Of a stretch of DNA of 64,000 nucleotides, positions 48,008 through 59,099 are shown piece by piece (position 1 is the first letter of the stretch; every line of letters starts with the position of its first letter). The position numbers and the translations under genes are program-made. The notes under the pieces are model-generated. The model was not told the origin of the DNA, did no database searches, and saw only the letters and a list, made by a program, of their open reading frames with translations. The stretch is from assembly GCF_000711245.1 (NCBI RefSeq), contig NZ_JOMH01000001.1, positions 1,420,830 through 1,484,829 on the forward strand. Direction: 5' to 3'. The stretch is from Polycyclovorans algicola TG408 (GTDB taxonomy: Bacteria > Pseudomonadota > Gammaproteobacteria > Nevskiales > Nevskiaceae).

Positions 48008-51000
48008 TGCTGCGGTTCTTCATCGACCGGCCGATCTTTGCGTCGGTCATCTCCATCATCATCACCCTCGCTGGTGCCGCGACGCTGGCGGTGCTGCCGG
48101 TCGAGCAATATCCCGACGTGGTGCCGCCGCAGATCGTGGTCGAGGCGAGCTATCCCGGCGCCAGTGCCTCAGTGATCTCGCAGTCGGTGGCGGCGCCGCT
48201 GGAACAGGAGATCAACGGCGTCGACGACATGATCTACCTGGAGTCGAGCAGTACCGACTCCGGCACCCTGCGCATCACCGTGTCGTTCGAGATCGGCACC
48301 GATCCCGACCAGGCGGCCATCAACGTCAACAACCGTGTGCAGGCCGCCACCGCACGGCTGCCGCAAAGCGTGCGCGACCAGGGTGTGCGGGTGCAGGCGC
48401 GGTCGACCAACATTCTGATGGTGCCGACGATTTCATCGCCCGACGGCTCGCATACGTCACTGGAGATGAGCAACTATGCGCTGATCAACGTGCTCGACCA
48501 ACTGGTACGGGTGCCCGGCGTGGGTGATGCCAGCCTGTTCGGCGCCAGCGACTATTCGATGCGCATCTGGCTGCGCCCGGACAAGCTCGCCGAGTTCGAT
48601 CTGACGCCGTCTGACGTGGCTGCCGCGCTGCGTGAACAGAACGCGCAGTTCGCCGCCGGACGCATCGGTGATGAGCCGGCGCCCGAGGATCAGGCATTCA
48701 GCTACACCATCACCACCAGCGGCCAGTTCAGCGATGTTGAAGAATTTGAAAACATCATTCTGCGCGCCGATGTCGAGGGTGGCACGCTGCGCTTGCGGGA
48801 TGTCGCGCGGGTTGATCTGGGCGCTCAGAACTACGCGTTCTCGGCCACTTATCTTGGCGAACCGACCGTGCCGATGGGCGTGTACCTGCAACCCGGCGCC
48901 AACGCGCTGAACACCGCCGATGCCGTGCGCGAGGCGCTCGACCAGGTCCGCGGTCGCCTGCCCGAGGGCATGGTGCTGGAGGTGCCGTATGACACCACCA
49001 AGTTTGTTGAAATTGCCGTCAATGAGGTCATCATCACACTGCTGATAGCGGTGCTGCTGGTGGTGATCGTCACCTACCTGTTCCTGCAGAAGCCGCGCGC
49101 CACGCTGATTCCGGTGCTGGCCATTCCGGTGTCATTGATCGGTACCTTTGCCGGCATGCAGGTGATGGGCTTTTCGATCAACCTGCTGACCCTGTTCGGG
49201 CTGGTGCTGGCCATCGGGGTGGTGGTCGACAACGCCATCATCGTGCTCGAAAACGTCGACCGGCTGATGAAGGAAGAGGGCCAGTCTGCACGTGACGCCA
49301 CCATCGCCACCATGGAACAGGTTGCGGGGGCCGTGGTGGCGTCGACCCTGGTGCTGATGGCGGTATTTGCGCCGGTCGCGTTTCTCGGCGGTTTGACTGG
49401 CGAGCTGTACCGGCAGTTTGCGGTGACCATCGCGATCTCGGTATTTGTCTCGGGCATCGTCGCGCTGACCTTGACGCCGGCCACCTGCGCGCTGCTGCTG
49501 GAGGGTGAGCGTGGCGACGTGGCCGCGCCGTTCCGGCTGTTCAATCGCGGGTTCAATGCCCTGACGCGCGGCTATGTGCGCGTCGTCACCTGGTTGGTGC
49601 ATCACCGTGCCATCGGCAGCGTGATGGCCGTGGCGCTGACGGTGCTGATGGTGGTGGTGTTGCGCGGTCTGCCGACCGGTCTGGTGCCCGCCGAAGACCA
49701 GGGCACGGTGCTGGTGGTGCCGCAGTTGCCGCCGGTGTCGGCGCTCAATCGCACGGCGGCCGCGCGCGATGAGCTGACGGAAAAAATCCTCGCCATGGAT
49801 GAAGTCGACGGCGCGGTCATGTTCGCCGGCTTTGACATCATCGCCGGCGCGTTGCGCAGCAACTCTGGTCTGGGCTTTGTGCAACTGGCGGACTGGAGTG
49901 AACGCACCGGTCCTGGGCAGGACGCCCGTGCTGTTGCTGAAAAGATCATCGCGATGGGCAGTGGAATGCCGGAGGCCAATGTCATCGCCTTCGTGCCGCC
50001 ACCGATTCAAGGTCTGTCGCTCACTGGCGGCGTTGACGGCTACCTGCAGTTGACCGGTGATGTATCCGAAGCGCGCTTGCAGGCGCAGGCGGACGCACTG
50101 GTGGCCGCCGCCAGTGAGCGCCCCGAGCTCACCGGCGTGTTCACCACGCTCGACACCCGCTATCCGCGTTACCGGGCCGATGTTGACCGCGACAAGGCGC
50201 GCGCTGCCGGTGTGCCCATCAATACGATTTTCGAGGCCATGCAGAGCACCTTTGGCGCGCTGTACGTCAATGACTTTTCGCTGGCCGGACGCATCTGGCA
50301 GGTCAACCTGTCGTCCGAGGCCGAGTTTCGCAACGCGGCCGACGACATCAATCTGATCTTCGTGCGGAACGGCGACGGTGATCTGCTGCCGCTGAGCAAT
50401 CTGGTGACCATGCGCCGCGAGCAGGGCGCCGACATCTTGCCGCGCTTCAACGTCGTGGCGGCCGCCAAGGTCTTGGCCGATCCTGCCCCCGGGTTCACTA
50501 CGGGCGATGCCAAGGCAGCAATGGAAGAAGTCGCCGCTGAAGTGCTCGAAGTCGGTGATCGCATCGGCTGGGTGGGCGAGGCCTATCAGCTCGATGCGGC
50601 CGGCGGTGCTGCGGGCTTGGCGTTCGGGCTGGGGCTGGTCATGGTGCTGCTGATTCTGGCCGCCCAGTACGAGCGCTGGCTGCTGCCGTTGGCGGTCGCC
50701 AGTGCGGTGCCTTTTGCCGTGCTCGGCGCGGCCACGGCCATGGCGCTGCGCGGCTTCCCGAACGACATTTATTTTCAGGTGGGCCTGCTGGTGCTGATTG
50801 GCCTGGCGGCGAAAAACGCCATCCTGATCGTCGAGTTCGCCGCACAAAACCGGCGCGACGGCGCCACCGCGGCTGAGGCGGCCATCGCCGCGGCCGGGCA
50901 GCGCTTCCGCGCCATCATGATGACCGCGTTGACCTTCATCGTCGGCACCTTGCCGCTGGTGTTCGCCTCGGGCGCCGGCGCCGCCAGCCGCCAGGAAATC

Positions 51001-51144
51001 GGCACCGTGGTGGTCGGCGGCATGGTCTTCGCCAGCACCCTGGCGCTGTTCTTCGTGCCGATGTTTTATCGCCTGGTTGAAGACCTGGCTGACTGGCGCA
51101 AGCCACCCCCGAAGACTGATCACGTGGCGGAGGCCCGGGTATGA
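48007..51144 (+). CDS. RND efflux transporter, AcrB/MexB-like
   Basis: Trimeric proton-driven drug exporter. The 1045-residue product has twelve membrane helices and two large periplasmic loops in the AcrB arrangement ([20 protein letters not shown] at the start, [20 protein letters not shown]). In TM4 the segment [17 protein letters not shown] has Asp408 then Asn409 where AcrB has Asp407-Asp408. The TM10 Lys is kept ([16 protein letters not shown]). Flanked and overlapped by adaptor and outer-membrane genes, so the three form one operon. Confidence 0.94.
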   Translation: MLRFFIDRPIFASVISIIITLAGAATLAVLPVEQYPDVVPPQIVVEASYPGASASVISQSVAAPLEQEINGVDDMIYLESSSTDSGTLRITVSFEIGTDPDQAAINVNNRVQAATARLPQSVRDQGVRVQARSTNILMVPTISSPDGSHTSLEMSNYALINVLDQLVRVPGVGDASLFGASDYSMRIWLRPDKLAEFDLTPSDVAAALREQNAQFAAGRIGDEPAPEDQAFSYTITTSGQFSDVEEFENIILRADVEGGTLRLRDVARVDLGAQNYAFSATYLGEPTVPMGVYLQPGANALNTADAVREALDQVRGRLPEGMVLEVPYDTTKFVEIAVNEVIITLLIAVLLVVIVTYLFLQKPRATLIPVLAIPVSLIGTFAGMQVMGFSINLLTLFGLVLAIGVVVDNAIIVLENVDRLMKEEGQSARDATIATMEQVAGAVVASTLVLMAVFAPVAFLGGLTGELYRQFAVTIAISVFVSGIVALTLTPATCALLLEGERGDVAAPFRLFNRGFNALTRGYVRVVTWLVHHRAIGSVMAVALTVLMVVVLRGLPTGLVPAEDQGTVLVVPQLPPVSALNRTAAARDELTEKILAMDEVDGAVMFAGFDIIAGALRSNSGLGFVQLADWSERTGPGQDARAVAEKIIAMGSGMPEANVIAFVPPPIQGLSLTGGVDGYLQLTGDVSEARLQAQADALVAAASERPELTGVFTTLDTRYPRYRADVDRDKARAAGVPINTIFEAMQSTFGALYVNDFSLAGRIWQVNLSSEAEFRNAADDINLIFVRNGDGDLLPLSNLVTMRREQGADILPRFNVVAAAKVLADPAPGFTTGDAKAAMEEVAAEVLEVGDRIGWVGEAYQLDAAGGAAGLAFGLGLVMVLLILAAQYERWLLPLAVASAVPFAVLGAATAMALRGFPNDIYFQVGLLVLIGLAAKNAILIVEFAAQNRRDGATAAEAAIAAAGQRFRAIMMTALTFIVGTLPLVFASGAGAASRQEIGTVVVGGMVFASTLALFFVPMFYRLVEDLADWRKPPPKTDHVAEARV

Positions 51145-52628
51145 GCCGCCTGATTCTGTGGGTTCTGCCCTTGCTATTGGCCGGCTGCATGTTGGGGCCG
51201 CAGCACGCGGTGCCCGACACGCAGCTGCCGCCCGCGTTGCCGGTGGCGGGGGAGGGCGACGCGATTGCCCGCGACTGGCGCAGCTGGTGGCAGCAGTTCA
51301 ACGACCCGGTACTGGACCATCTGGTCGGCAGTGCGACGCTGGCCAATCTGGACTTGCAGCAGCAGGCTGCGCGCGTCCGTGCCGCCCGTGCCCAACTCGG
51401 CTTCGAGCGCTTTCAGCAATGGCCACGGCTGGACCTTGAGGCCGGCGCGTCGCGCGAGAAGACGCCGGCGTCGTCATTCGGTTTCCCGGGGGCCGCCAGC
51501 AACACCCAGTCCCTGTTTTCACTGACCGCCGCGCTGGGCTACGAGGTCGATCTGTGGGGCCGGCTGGCGCGCGTCGAAGAAGGCGCTGAGGCGCAGCTGG
51601 CGGCAAGCGTTTACGGCGCCGAAGCGATGCGCCTGACGGTGATCGCCGATGTGGTCAACACCTACTTCGAGCTGCGCGCCCAGCAACGCGCGGTCGAGAT
51701 CACCGAAGCGGCGATCGCCGACCGCGAGCGCGCGGTCGATCTGCAGCAGATTCGCTATGACGCCGGCCTGGTCGACCGGCTTACCCTGCTGCAGGCCCAG
51801 TCCGACCTTGAATCGGCGCGCACCCAGTTGCCCGATCAGCGCGAGCGTTTGACGCAGCTTGAGAGTGCCTTGGGCATTCTCATCGGCCACGACGCGCGGC
51901 AACTGTTCGAGAATCTGGATCTTGGCGACACACGGCTGGCCGACCTTGATGCCATTGAGTCGCTGCCCGCCGTATTACCCTCCGAGATGCTTCAACGTCG
52001 GCCTGACATTCGCGCTGCAGAGCAGACCTTGCGCGCCGCCAACGCTGCCATCGGCGAGGTCATGGCCTCGCGGTTGCCGGCGCTCAATCTGACCGCGCTG
52101 ATTGGCTCGATCTCGAGCGAGGCCAGTGACCTGCTGATCGGTGATGCCGAGGCGTGGCGTCTGGGCGCGTCGGTACTGGGCTCCTCGTCCAGCCGCTGGG
52201 GTGTTCGTGCGGCCGAGGCCGAACGCGACCTCGCCGAGCTGCAGTATCTGGCCACCGTGCAGACCGCCTTTGCCGAAGTACGCGACGCGCTGGCCGCCTT
52301 CGACGCCGCGCATGAACGTGTCGATGCGGTGCGCCGCCAGATCGACGTGCTGGGCGACACCGAAGAACTCGCACAGGTGCGCTACGACGGCGGCGAGTCG
52401 ATTTTCCTGGAAGTGCTGGACGCGCGCCGCGCATTGCTCGATGCCGAACTGGCCCTGGCCACCGCTGAGCAGCAACGCCTGACCGCTGCGGCGACGCTGT
52501 TCAAGGCGCTGGGCGGCGGCTGGGATCCTGATGCGGTTGATCTGGAGGGCGGCGATGCCTTGGTCGAGCCCGCCGAGCGCGAGCCGGGGTCGCGAACGGC
52601 TGTACCCGAGGTGCGTGCGTCGCGGTAA
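51141..52628 (+). CDS. Outer-membrane efflux lipoprotein (TolC/OprM, NodT family)
   Basis: Outer-membrane exit channel of the tripartite pump. The 495-residue product has lipobox LAGC, two OEP repeats (about 55-245 and 265-450) with [20 protein letters not shown]-type helices, [20 protein letters not shown], the NodT signature [20 protein letters not shown] and [10 protein letters not shown]-like [22 protein letters not shown] overlaps the RND stop by 4 bp. Confidence 0.93.
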   Translation: MSRLILWVLPLLLAGCMLGPQHAVPDTQLPPALPVAGEGDAIARDWRSWWQQFNDPVLDHLVGSATLANLDLQQQAARVRAARAQLGFERFQQWPRLDLEAGASREKTPASSFGFPGAASNTQSLFSLTAALGYEVDLWGRLARVEEGAEAQLAASVYGAEAMRLTVIADVVNTYFELRAQQRAVEITEAAIADRERAVDLQQIRYDAGLVDRLTLLQAQSDLESARTQLPDQRERLTQLESALGILIGHDARQLFENLDLGDTRLADLDAIESLPAVLPSEMLQRRPDIRAAEQTLRAANAAIGEVMASRLPALNLTALIGSISSEASDLLIGDAEAWRLGASVLGSSSSRWGVRAAEAERDLAELQYLATVQTAFAEVRDALAAFDAAHERVDAVRRQIDVLGDTEELAQVRYDGGESIFLEVLDARRALLDAELALATAEQQRLTAAATLFKALGGGWDPDAVDLEGGDALVEPAEREPGSRTAVPEVRASR

Positions 52629-52701
52629 CCGCAACGCATCCCGCCCGAGGCCACGGGTGCCGGGTTACCGTATGCCCGCCGATTTGCCTTGAACGTCACC
52701 T

Positions 52702-53586
52702 TTGAACATACCCCGACCTGCGTCCCCGCGCCCCCGTGACTGGGTGGCCCTGCTGCGACTCGACCGCCCGGTCGGCATCTGGCTGCTGCTGTGGCCGACG
52801 CTGTGGGGTGTGTGGGCCGCTGCCGAGGGCATGCCCGCGTGGCCGATTCTGGGGGTCTTCGTGCTGGGCACGGTGCTGATGCGCTCGGCCGGTTGCGCAA
52901 TCAACGACGCCGCCGATCGCGACTTTGACCGCCACGTCAGCCGCACCCGCGACCGCCCCGTGGCCGCCGGGCGTATCAGCCGTCGCCAGGCCATCGTTGC
53001 CGCGGCGCTGTTGGCGCTGCTGTCGCTCGCCCTGCTGCTGAGCCTGCAAAGCCTGCCGGCGCTGCTTTGGGCGATCCCGGCCGTGGTGCTGGCCGGCGTC
53101 TACCCGCTGATGAAACGCGTCATCGCCGTGCCGCAGGCCGTGCTCGGCCTGGCGTTTTCGTGGGGCATTCCCATGGCCTATGCGGCCACGCGCGGTCATG
53201 TGCCGTGGGGCGAGGCGGGTTGGCTGATGGCGGCCAATTTCTGCGCGGTGATGGCCTATGACACCGCGTATGCCATGGCCGACAAGGCTGACGATCTGAA
53301 GATCGGCGTCAAGTCGTCGGCCATCTGGTTTGGCCGCTGGGACGTATTGGCGGTGCTGGGTTTCAACGTGCTGATGGTCGCCTGTCTGTTGGCCTTTGCC
53401 GCGCAGGCCGGTCTTGGCGCCGCGTTTTACCTGGCACTGGTGGCGGTGCTCGCGGGCATTTTGTTGTTGCAGCGACGGCTGATGTCGGGCGACGCAGCGA
53501 CCGCGTTCGCCGTGTTCAAGGCCAGTCACTGGCTCGGCGCCTGCGTCTGGTTGGGACTGGTCATCGCATACGGAGCGGCTGGATGA
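52702..53586 (+). CDS. ubiA: 4-hydroxybenzoate polyprenyltransferase UbiA
   Basis: Membrane prenyltransferase that attaches the polyprenyl tail in ubiquinone synthesis. TTG 52702 gives 294 residues; no better start is in frame. Nine hydrophobic segments and both Asp motifs are present: SAGCAINDAADRDFDRHVSR (NDxxDxxxD) and YDTAYAMADKADDLKIGVKS (DxxxD). It overlaps the following esterase-like gene by 4 bp. No ubiC is seen. Confidence 0.92.
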   Translation: MNIPRPASPRPRDWVALLRLDRPVGIWLLLWPTLWGVWAAAEGMPAWPILGVFVLGTVLMRSAGCAINDAADRDFDRHVSRTRDRPVAAGRISRRQAIVAAALLALLSLALLLSLQSLPALLWAIPAVVLAGVYPLMKRVIAVPQAVLGLAFSWGIPMAYAATRGHVPWGEAGWLMAANFCAVMAYDTAYAMADKADDLKIGVKSSAIWFGRWDVLAVLGFNVLMVACLLAFAAQAGLGAAFYLALVAVLAGILLLQRRLMSGDAATAFAVFKASHWLGACVWLGLVIAYGAAG

Positions 53587-54431
53587 AAATAGGGATCAGT
53601 GGTTTGGCAGCGCTGCTGCTGGTGGCCTGCGTGTCGGTGTCCGGGCCGGTCGAGAAGACCCCGCCGTTGCCGGAAGCGCAGGCGGTGTTGGCCAGCGAAC
53701 GACTCAACTACACCGGCGGTGACGGTCGCACCACGCTTCAGGCCGCCGTGACCCGGCCCGAGGGCACGGGGCCATTCCCGGCGGTGGTGCTGATTCACGG
53801 CGGCGGTTGGACCGGCGGCGAACCGGCTGACATGGCAAAGCTCGCCGACCGCCTTGCCCAGCAAGGCTTTGTCGCCTTCAACATCGCCTACCGGCTGGCG
53901 CCAGCGGCGCGTCATCCGGCACAGATTGACGATGTGGCCGCCGCGCTGAACCACCTGCGCGCCAACGCCGACGCCTTGCATGTCGACCCGGCGCGCATCG
54001 GTGTTTGGGGCTACTCGGCCGGGGCGCATCTGGCGACGCTGGCTGGTGCCCGGATGCCCGCCGAGCAGCGTCCGCAGGCGGTGGTGGCCGGCGGGCTGCC
54101 GGCCGACCTGCGCAAGTACCCGAAAAGCCCGCTTATTGCCAAGCTGATGGGCACCACGCTCGATGAAGACGCCGCCGGCTGGGCCGATGCCTCGCCGGTC
54201 ACCCATGTCGATGCCGGCAGCGCGCCCATGTGGCTTTACCACGGCACCTGGGACTGGATTGTCGGCGTGGATAACGCCGAGCTGATGCACGCGACACTGC
54301 AGGATGCTGGCGTCGAGAGCACGCTTTACCTGATCAAGGGCAGAGGCCACTTCGCCAGCTTTCTTTGGCACGAAGGCGCAGAGAACGGGGCTCTTCATTT
54401 CTTGCGGCGCCACCTTCAGCCCGCGTCATAG
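53583..54431 (+). CDS. Alpha/beta-hydrolase lipoprotein, carboxylesterase-like
   Basis: Probable esterase anchored in the envelope; substrate unknown. The 282-residue product has lipobox LVAC, oxyanion loop VVLIHGGGWTGGEPADMAKL, nucleophile elbow GVWGYSAGAHLATLAG (Ser), acid Asp in the loop GTWDWIVGVDNAE and the catalytic His in KGRGHFASFLWH. This layout fits the BD-FAE / kynurenine formamidase-like group. Coupled to ubiA by overlap, functional link unknown. Confidence 0.85.
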   Translation: MKIGISGLAALLLVACVSVSGPVEKTPPLPEAQAVLASERLNYTGGDGRTTLQAAVTRPEGTGPFPAVVLIHGGGWTGGEPADMAKLADRLAQQGFVAFNIAYRLAPAARHPAQIDDVAAALNHLRANADALHVDPARIGVWGYSAGAHLATLAGARMPAEQRPQAVVAGGLPADLRKYPKSPLIAKLMGTTLDEDAAGWADASPVTHVDAGSAPMWLYHGTWDWIVGVDNAELMHATLQDAGVESTLYLIKGRGHFASFLWHEGAENGALHFLRRHLQPAS

Positions 54432-54473
54432 GGCGGCCTCAGGGCAACGGCTAACCGAGGTGGCCACCGCGGA

Positions 54474-54503
54474 TATCCCTTTATCCGGATAAGCGGATAT
54501 ACT
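54474..54503 (+). promoter_or_regulatory. 28-bp near-palindrome over the ahcY promoter, candidate SahR-type operator
   Basis: ATATCC-CT-TTATCC|GGATAA-GC-GGATAT (54474-54501 less edges) is symmetrical apart from the CT/GC step; the core TTATCCGGATAA (54481-54492) is perfect. TATACT (54498-54503) at its right edge can serve as -10. An ArsR-type SAH-responsive repressor (SahR) controls ahcY-metF genes in many Proteobacteria; I infer such control here without a known binding match. Confidence 0.5.
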
Positions 54504-54538
54504 AAGCGTCAACCCTCGATTCTTTGTGGAGTGACCTT

Positions 54539-55981
<1,443 letters not shown>

Positions 55982-55988
55982 GTGGGCC

Positions 55989-56414
55989 ATGGGTCACGGG
56001 TCGATCAGCACACTACAGACCGAGGATCGCGACACTGCGAACGCGATCCTCGATCTGCTGATCGATTACAACCTGCCCTACTTCGGTGAGCGTCCGCCCG
56101 TCGATACCGTGCGCCTCGCCGCGCGCGATGACGAGGGTACGCTGGTCGGTGGACTGCTCGGACAGATTCGCGTGCACTGGCTGCATGTCGATATTCTGGT
56201 TGCGGCGCCCGGTCACCGGCAGCACGGGCTGGGTTCGGCACTGATGGCCGAAGCGGAACGCATCGCGCGTTCGCAGCAATGCCTCGGCATTTGGCTGGAC
56301 ACATTCGAGTTTCAGGCGCCCGGGTTCTACGAACGACTGGGCTTCACGCGCTGCGGCAGCATCGCCAATTTCTGTAACGGCCACGACCGTCATATTTACG
56401 AGAAACGTCTGTGA
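55989..56414 (+). CDS. GNAT-family N-acetyltransferase
   Basis: Acetyl-CoA-dependent transferase, substrate unknown. The 141-residue product has the GNAT motif A (VDILVAAPGHRQHGLGSALM, with the pyrophosphate-binding RxxGxG) and motif B (APGFYERLGFTRCGSI). It is 7 bp after ahcY and overlaps metF by GTGA, so it is embedded in the methionine-cycle operon. Confidence 0.88.
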   Translation: MGHGSISTLQTEDRDTANAILDLLIDYNLPYFGERPPVDTVRLAARDDEGTLVGGLLGQIRVHWLHVDILVAAPGHRQHGLGSALMAEAERIARSQQCLGIWLDTFEFQAPGFYERLGFTRCGSIANFCNGHDRHIYEKRL

Positions 56415-57271
56415 GCGTCACTGCCTCCCAATTTTCTTTCGAGCTTTTCCCGCCGCGCACACCCGCTGGCTGGGAGAAGCTGCCCAAGCTGATCAATGAC
56501 CTGGCCGCTGTGAGGCCCGGATTTTTCAGTGTCACGTACGGTGCGGGCGGCTCCGATCAGAACGGCACCTACGACACGATCATGAAGGTCGTCGAGCAGA
56601 CGGGCATTGAGGCCGCACCCCACCTGACTTGCGTCGGGTCGACACGCGCCAACATTGCCACGCTGTTGCAGCAGTACCGCGACGCCGGCGTGCGCCGTAT
56701 TGTCGCGCTGCGCGGCGATTTGCCTTCCACGTCGATGAGCAATGCGGCGCCGGGCGAGTTTCATTTTGCCAACGAGCTGGTGGCGTTCATCCGCGACACC
56801 CACGGCGACCACTTCGCGCTTGAGGTGGCGGCTTATCCCGAGATACACCCGCAGGCCGTCAATCCGGAAGCCGACTTCCAGGCCTTTTTGACCAAGATGC
56901 GTGCCGGTGCGCATGGCGCGGTGACCCAGTATTTTTTCAACGCCGACGCCTATTTCGACTTTGCGGCGCGTTGTCAGAAGGCCGGCATTGAACAGCCCAT
57001 CGTGCCGGGCATCATGCCGATTCTGAACACCGCCCAGTTGCTGCGTTTCTCCGCTGCTTGCGGTGCCGACGTGCCACGCTGGATTCGACTGCGACTCGAA
57101 GCCATGGGTGATGACCGTGCATCGGTGCAGGACTTCGGCGCCGAGGTGGTCACGCGCCTGTGTGAAACGCTGCTCAAGCAGGGCGTCCCGGGCGTGCATT
57201 TTTACACGCTCAATCAGGCCGAACCCACGCTGCGGCTGTGGCGAAACCTTGGGTTGCCCGTATCGGGCTGA
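56411..57271 (+). CDS. metF: 5,10-methylenetetrahydrofolate reductase MetF
   Basis: FAD enzyme that makes 5-methyl-THF for methionine synthesis. GTG 56411 gives 286 residues (E. coli 296). Typical segments: FSFELFPPRTPAGWEKL with the catalytic Glu, FFSVTYGAGGSDQNGTYDTI, APHLTCVGSTRANI, VALRGDLPS, AAYPEIHPQA, QYFFNADAYFDF and GVPGVHFYTLNQAEPTLRLW. Together with ahcY it recycles homocysteine to methionine. Confidence 0.95.
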   Translation: MSVTASQFSFELFPPRTPAGWEKLPKLINDLAAVRPGFFSVTYGAGGSDQNGTYDTIMKVVEQTGIEAAPHLTCVGSTRANIATLLQQYRDAGVRRIVALRGDLPSTSMSNAAPGEFHFANELVAFIRDTHGDHFALEVAAYPEIHPQAVNPEADFQAFLTKMRAGAHGAVTQYFFNADAYFDFAARCQKAGIEQPIVPGIMPILNTAQLLRFSAACGADVPRWIRLRLEAMGDDRASVQDFGAEVVTRLCETLLKQGVPGVHFYTLNQAEPTLRLWRNLGLPVSG

Positions 57272-57307
57272 TATCGTCCGCAGCCCGAGACTTCTCAGGC
57301 GTGCGGT

Positions 57308-57934
57308 ATGACCCCGGTTGAGTTGCTACGCATCTTCGATCTGGCCGGTGTGGCGGTATTTGCCATCTCCGGCGCCCTTGCTGCCGGCCGCAAATCGCTG
57401 GACCTGTTGGGGGTGGTGGTCATCGCCATCGTCACCGCGGTCGGCGGCGGCACGTTGCGCGACCTGTTGCTGGACCGCTCAGCATTCTGGATCGTCAACC
57501 CCACCTACCTGCTGACCATCATCGCTGCCGCGCTGTGCACCATGGTCTATGTGCGATTTCGCCGCGCACCCGAGCAGGCGCTGCTGGTGGCTGACGCGCT
57601 GGGGCTGGCGTTTTTTTCGATTTCCGGGGCGCAAATTGCCGAGGCCAGCGGCACGGGCGGGTTGATTGCCGTGGTGATGGGCACCATCACCGGCGTGTTC
57701 GGCGGGGTATTGCGTGACGTGCTGTGTGCTGAGATTCCCATGATTCTGCGCAAGGGCAACATCTACGCCACGGCGGCCATCGTCGGTACCAGCGCTTACG
57801 TGGTCTTGCAGGATGCCGGTGTGATCAAGCTGTGGGCGGCCGTTGCCGGCATCCTGGTGATCGTGGCCCTGCGCCTGGCGGCGATCATTTGGCAGCTGAG
57901 TCTGCCGGTGTTTACGCTGGAGGATCGACGCTGA
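57308..57934 (+). CDS. TRIC-family (UPF0126) cation channel-like membrane protein
   Basis: Bacterial homologue of trimeric intracellular cation channels. The 208-residue product has seven hydrophobic segments in two repeats, each with the family Gly-rich kink: AVGGGTLRDLLLDR and VFGGVLRDVLCAEIPMILRK. YATAAIVGTSAYVVLQ follows. It lies 36 bp after metF and may be read with the operon. Confidence 0.88.
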   Translation: MTPVELLRIFDLAGVAVFAISGALAAGRKSLDLLGVVVIAIVTAVGGGTLRDLLLDRSAFWIVNPTYLLTIIAAALCTMVYVRFRRAPEQALLVADALGLAFFSISGAQIAEASGTGGLIAVVMGTITGVFGGVLRDVLCAEIPMILRKGNIYATAAIVGTSAYVVLQDAGVIKLWAAVAGILVIVALRLAAIIWQLSLPVFTLEDRR

Positions 57935-57998
57935 TCGCTGCACACTGGCAGCCCGGCTTCGCGTATCGTTGTGTCCTTAACTCACGAGAGACCTCCAC

Positions 57999-58691
57999 AT
58001 GCAAACCACCGATGCCCGCACGGTTTCCGTATCGGCCACTTCGCCGCTGGCCACCCACAAGGTGTTGCGGAACACCTATCTCTTGCTGTCGATGACCCTG
58101 ATCTTCAGTGCCGTGATGGCGGGCGTGTCGATGGCGCTGGGCGTGCCGCGCGGCGTCGGCCTCATCTGTTCGCTGGTCGCCCTGGGCCTGCTGTGGTTTG
58201 TCGTGCCCCGCACGGCGGATTCGGCCAATGGCCTGATTTCGGTGTTCGCGGTCACTGGCCTGCTGGGCTTCGGCCTCGGACCGGTGCTCAATGCCTATCT
58301 CAGCGGTTTTGCCAATGGCGGTCAGATCATCATGCTGGCCATGGGGGGCACCGGGGTAACCTTCGTCGGCCTGTCGGCCTACGCGCTGCGCAGCCAGCGT
58401 GATTTCAGCTTCATGCGCCAGGCACTGGTCGCTGGCGTGCTGATCGCCTTTGTGGCGGCGATGGGGCTGCTGGTGGCGTCGATGTTTGGGTTCTACTTCC
58501 AGCCGTTGGCGCTGGCCATCTCGGCAGCGTTCGTGGTGTTGATGTGCGGCATGATCCTGTATCAGACCAGCGAGATCATCAACGGCGGTGAGACCAACTA
58601 CATCCTTGCCACCATTGGCTTGTACGTGGCTATTTACAACCTTTTCACCAGCCTGCTGCACTTGCTGGGTTTCGGGATGGGTGAAGACTGA
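57999..58691 (+). CDS. Bax inhibitor-1/YccA-family membrane protein
   Basis: Seven-helix membrane protein of the BI-1 (TMBIM) family; YccA in E. coli modulates FtsH. The 230-residue product starts in the cytoplasm (LATHKVLRNTYLLLSMTLIF), and has the C-terminal family signature ILYQTSEIINGGETNYILAT and IYNLFTSLLHLLGFG with the paired acidic residues. Ends at a good terminator. Confidence 0.92.
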   Translation: MQTTDARTVSVSATSPLATHKVLRNTYLLLSMTLIFSAVMAGVSMALGVPRGVGLICSLVALGLLWFVVPRTADSANGLISVFAVTGLLGFGLGPVLNAYLSGFANGGQIIMLAMGGTGVTFVGLSAYALRSQRDFSFMRQALVAGVLIAFVAAMGLLVASMFGFYFQPLALAISAAFVVLMCGMILYQTSEIINGGETNYILATIGLYVAIYNLFTSLLHLLGFGMGED

Positions 58692-58731
58692 TCGACCCCG
58701 GTTTTGGGGTGCCCAAGGCGCCGTAGCCAGA

Positions 58732-58757
58732 AACCCACCTTCACGGTGGGTTTTTTG
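58732..58757 (+). terminator. Rho-independent terminator after the BI-1 gene
   Basis: AACCCACC, loop TTCAC, GGTGGGTT then TTTT, 40 bp after the stop. Confidence 0.82.
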
Positions 58758-59049
58758 TGGGTGGCAATCGGCGATACCCGACAGGTGACGCAGCCGCGCA
58801 AGCGCTGATCTTCGCCATAGGGCGAAGGTCTTACCCACGCCCGTCACGCCGGTGAAGGTTGTCCGGCCCTCGGTTCGTGCGCTCGACTCGCGACACGTGG
58901 GGCTTGAACCGAAGTCCACATCCTTGGGTCTGCGCGGGTACGACCTTGCAGGCCAAGCGACCCAACGCCGCTTGCCAGCAGGTCCCGGGGTTTGGAAGCG
59001 CCCAACGGAGGCGGGTTACCGCGCCGACCTGTGTGCCAGCAGCGGGCAC
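58758..59049. other. 292-bp orphan segment between two terminators
   Basis: No gene is supported here, yet it is bounded by the BI-1 terminator and the ompA terminator. It holds a perfect 7-bp hairpin CTTCGCC-ATA-GGGCGAAG near 58812 and the stem GTGG..CTT / AAG..CCAC around GAACCG near 58900-58922. It could encode a structured RNA or be gene debris. Signatures of tmRNA, RNase P RNA and SRP RNA were not seen. Confidence 0.4.
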
Positions 59050-59079
59050 AAAAAAGGCGAGGGCCAGAGCCCCCGCCTT
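59050..59079 (-). terminator. Rho-independent terminator of the OmpA-family gene
   Basis: On the minus strand AAGGCGGGGGC, short loop, GCCCTCGCCTT then TTTT, 20 bp after the stop codon. Confidence 0.82.
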
Positions 59080-59099
59080 GGTTCATCCCCACGCCGTCA

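Noticed and set aside
49132-51123. 663-codon minus-strand frame
   Set aside because: Antisense to the RND gene, His/Gln/Arg-rich low-complexity translation, no domain.
54421-54538. SAH riboswitch before ahcY
   Set aside because: A GGCCTC/GAGGTGGCC stem is present, but the conserved SAH-aptamer core sequence is missing; the palindromic operator is a better reading.
57912-58919. 335-codon minus-strand frame with a TGVGKT-like string
   Set aside because: Covers the BI-1 gene antisense; the P-loop-like string is not followed by any ATPase motif.
58758-59049. tmRNA, RNase P RNA, SRP RNA or a tRNA
   Set aside because: No tmRNA tag region, no GAAAGTCC-type RNase P core, no SRP tetraloop motif and no tRNA cloverleaf could be built around the GGTTCAAG string.
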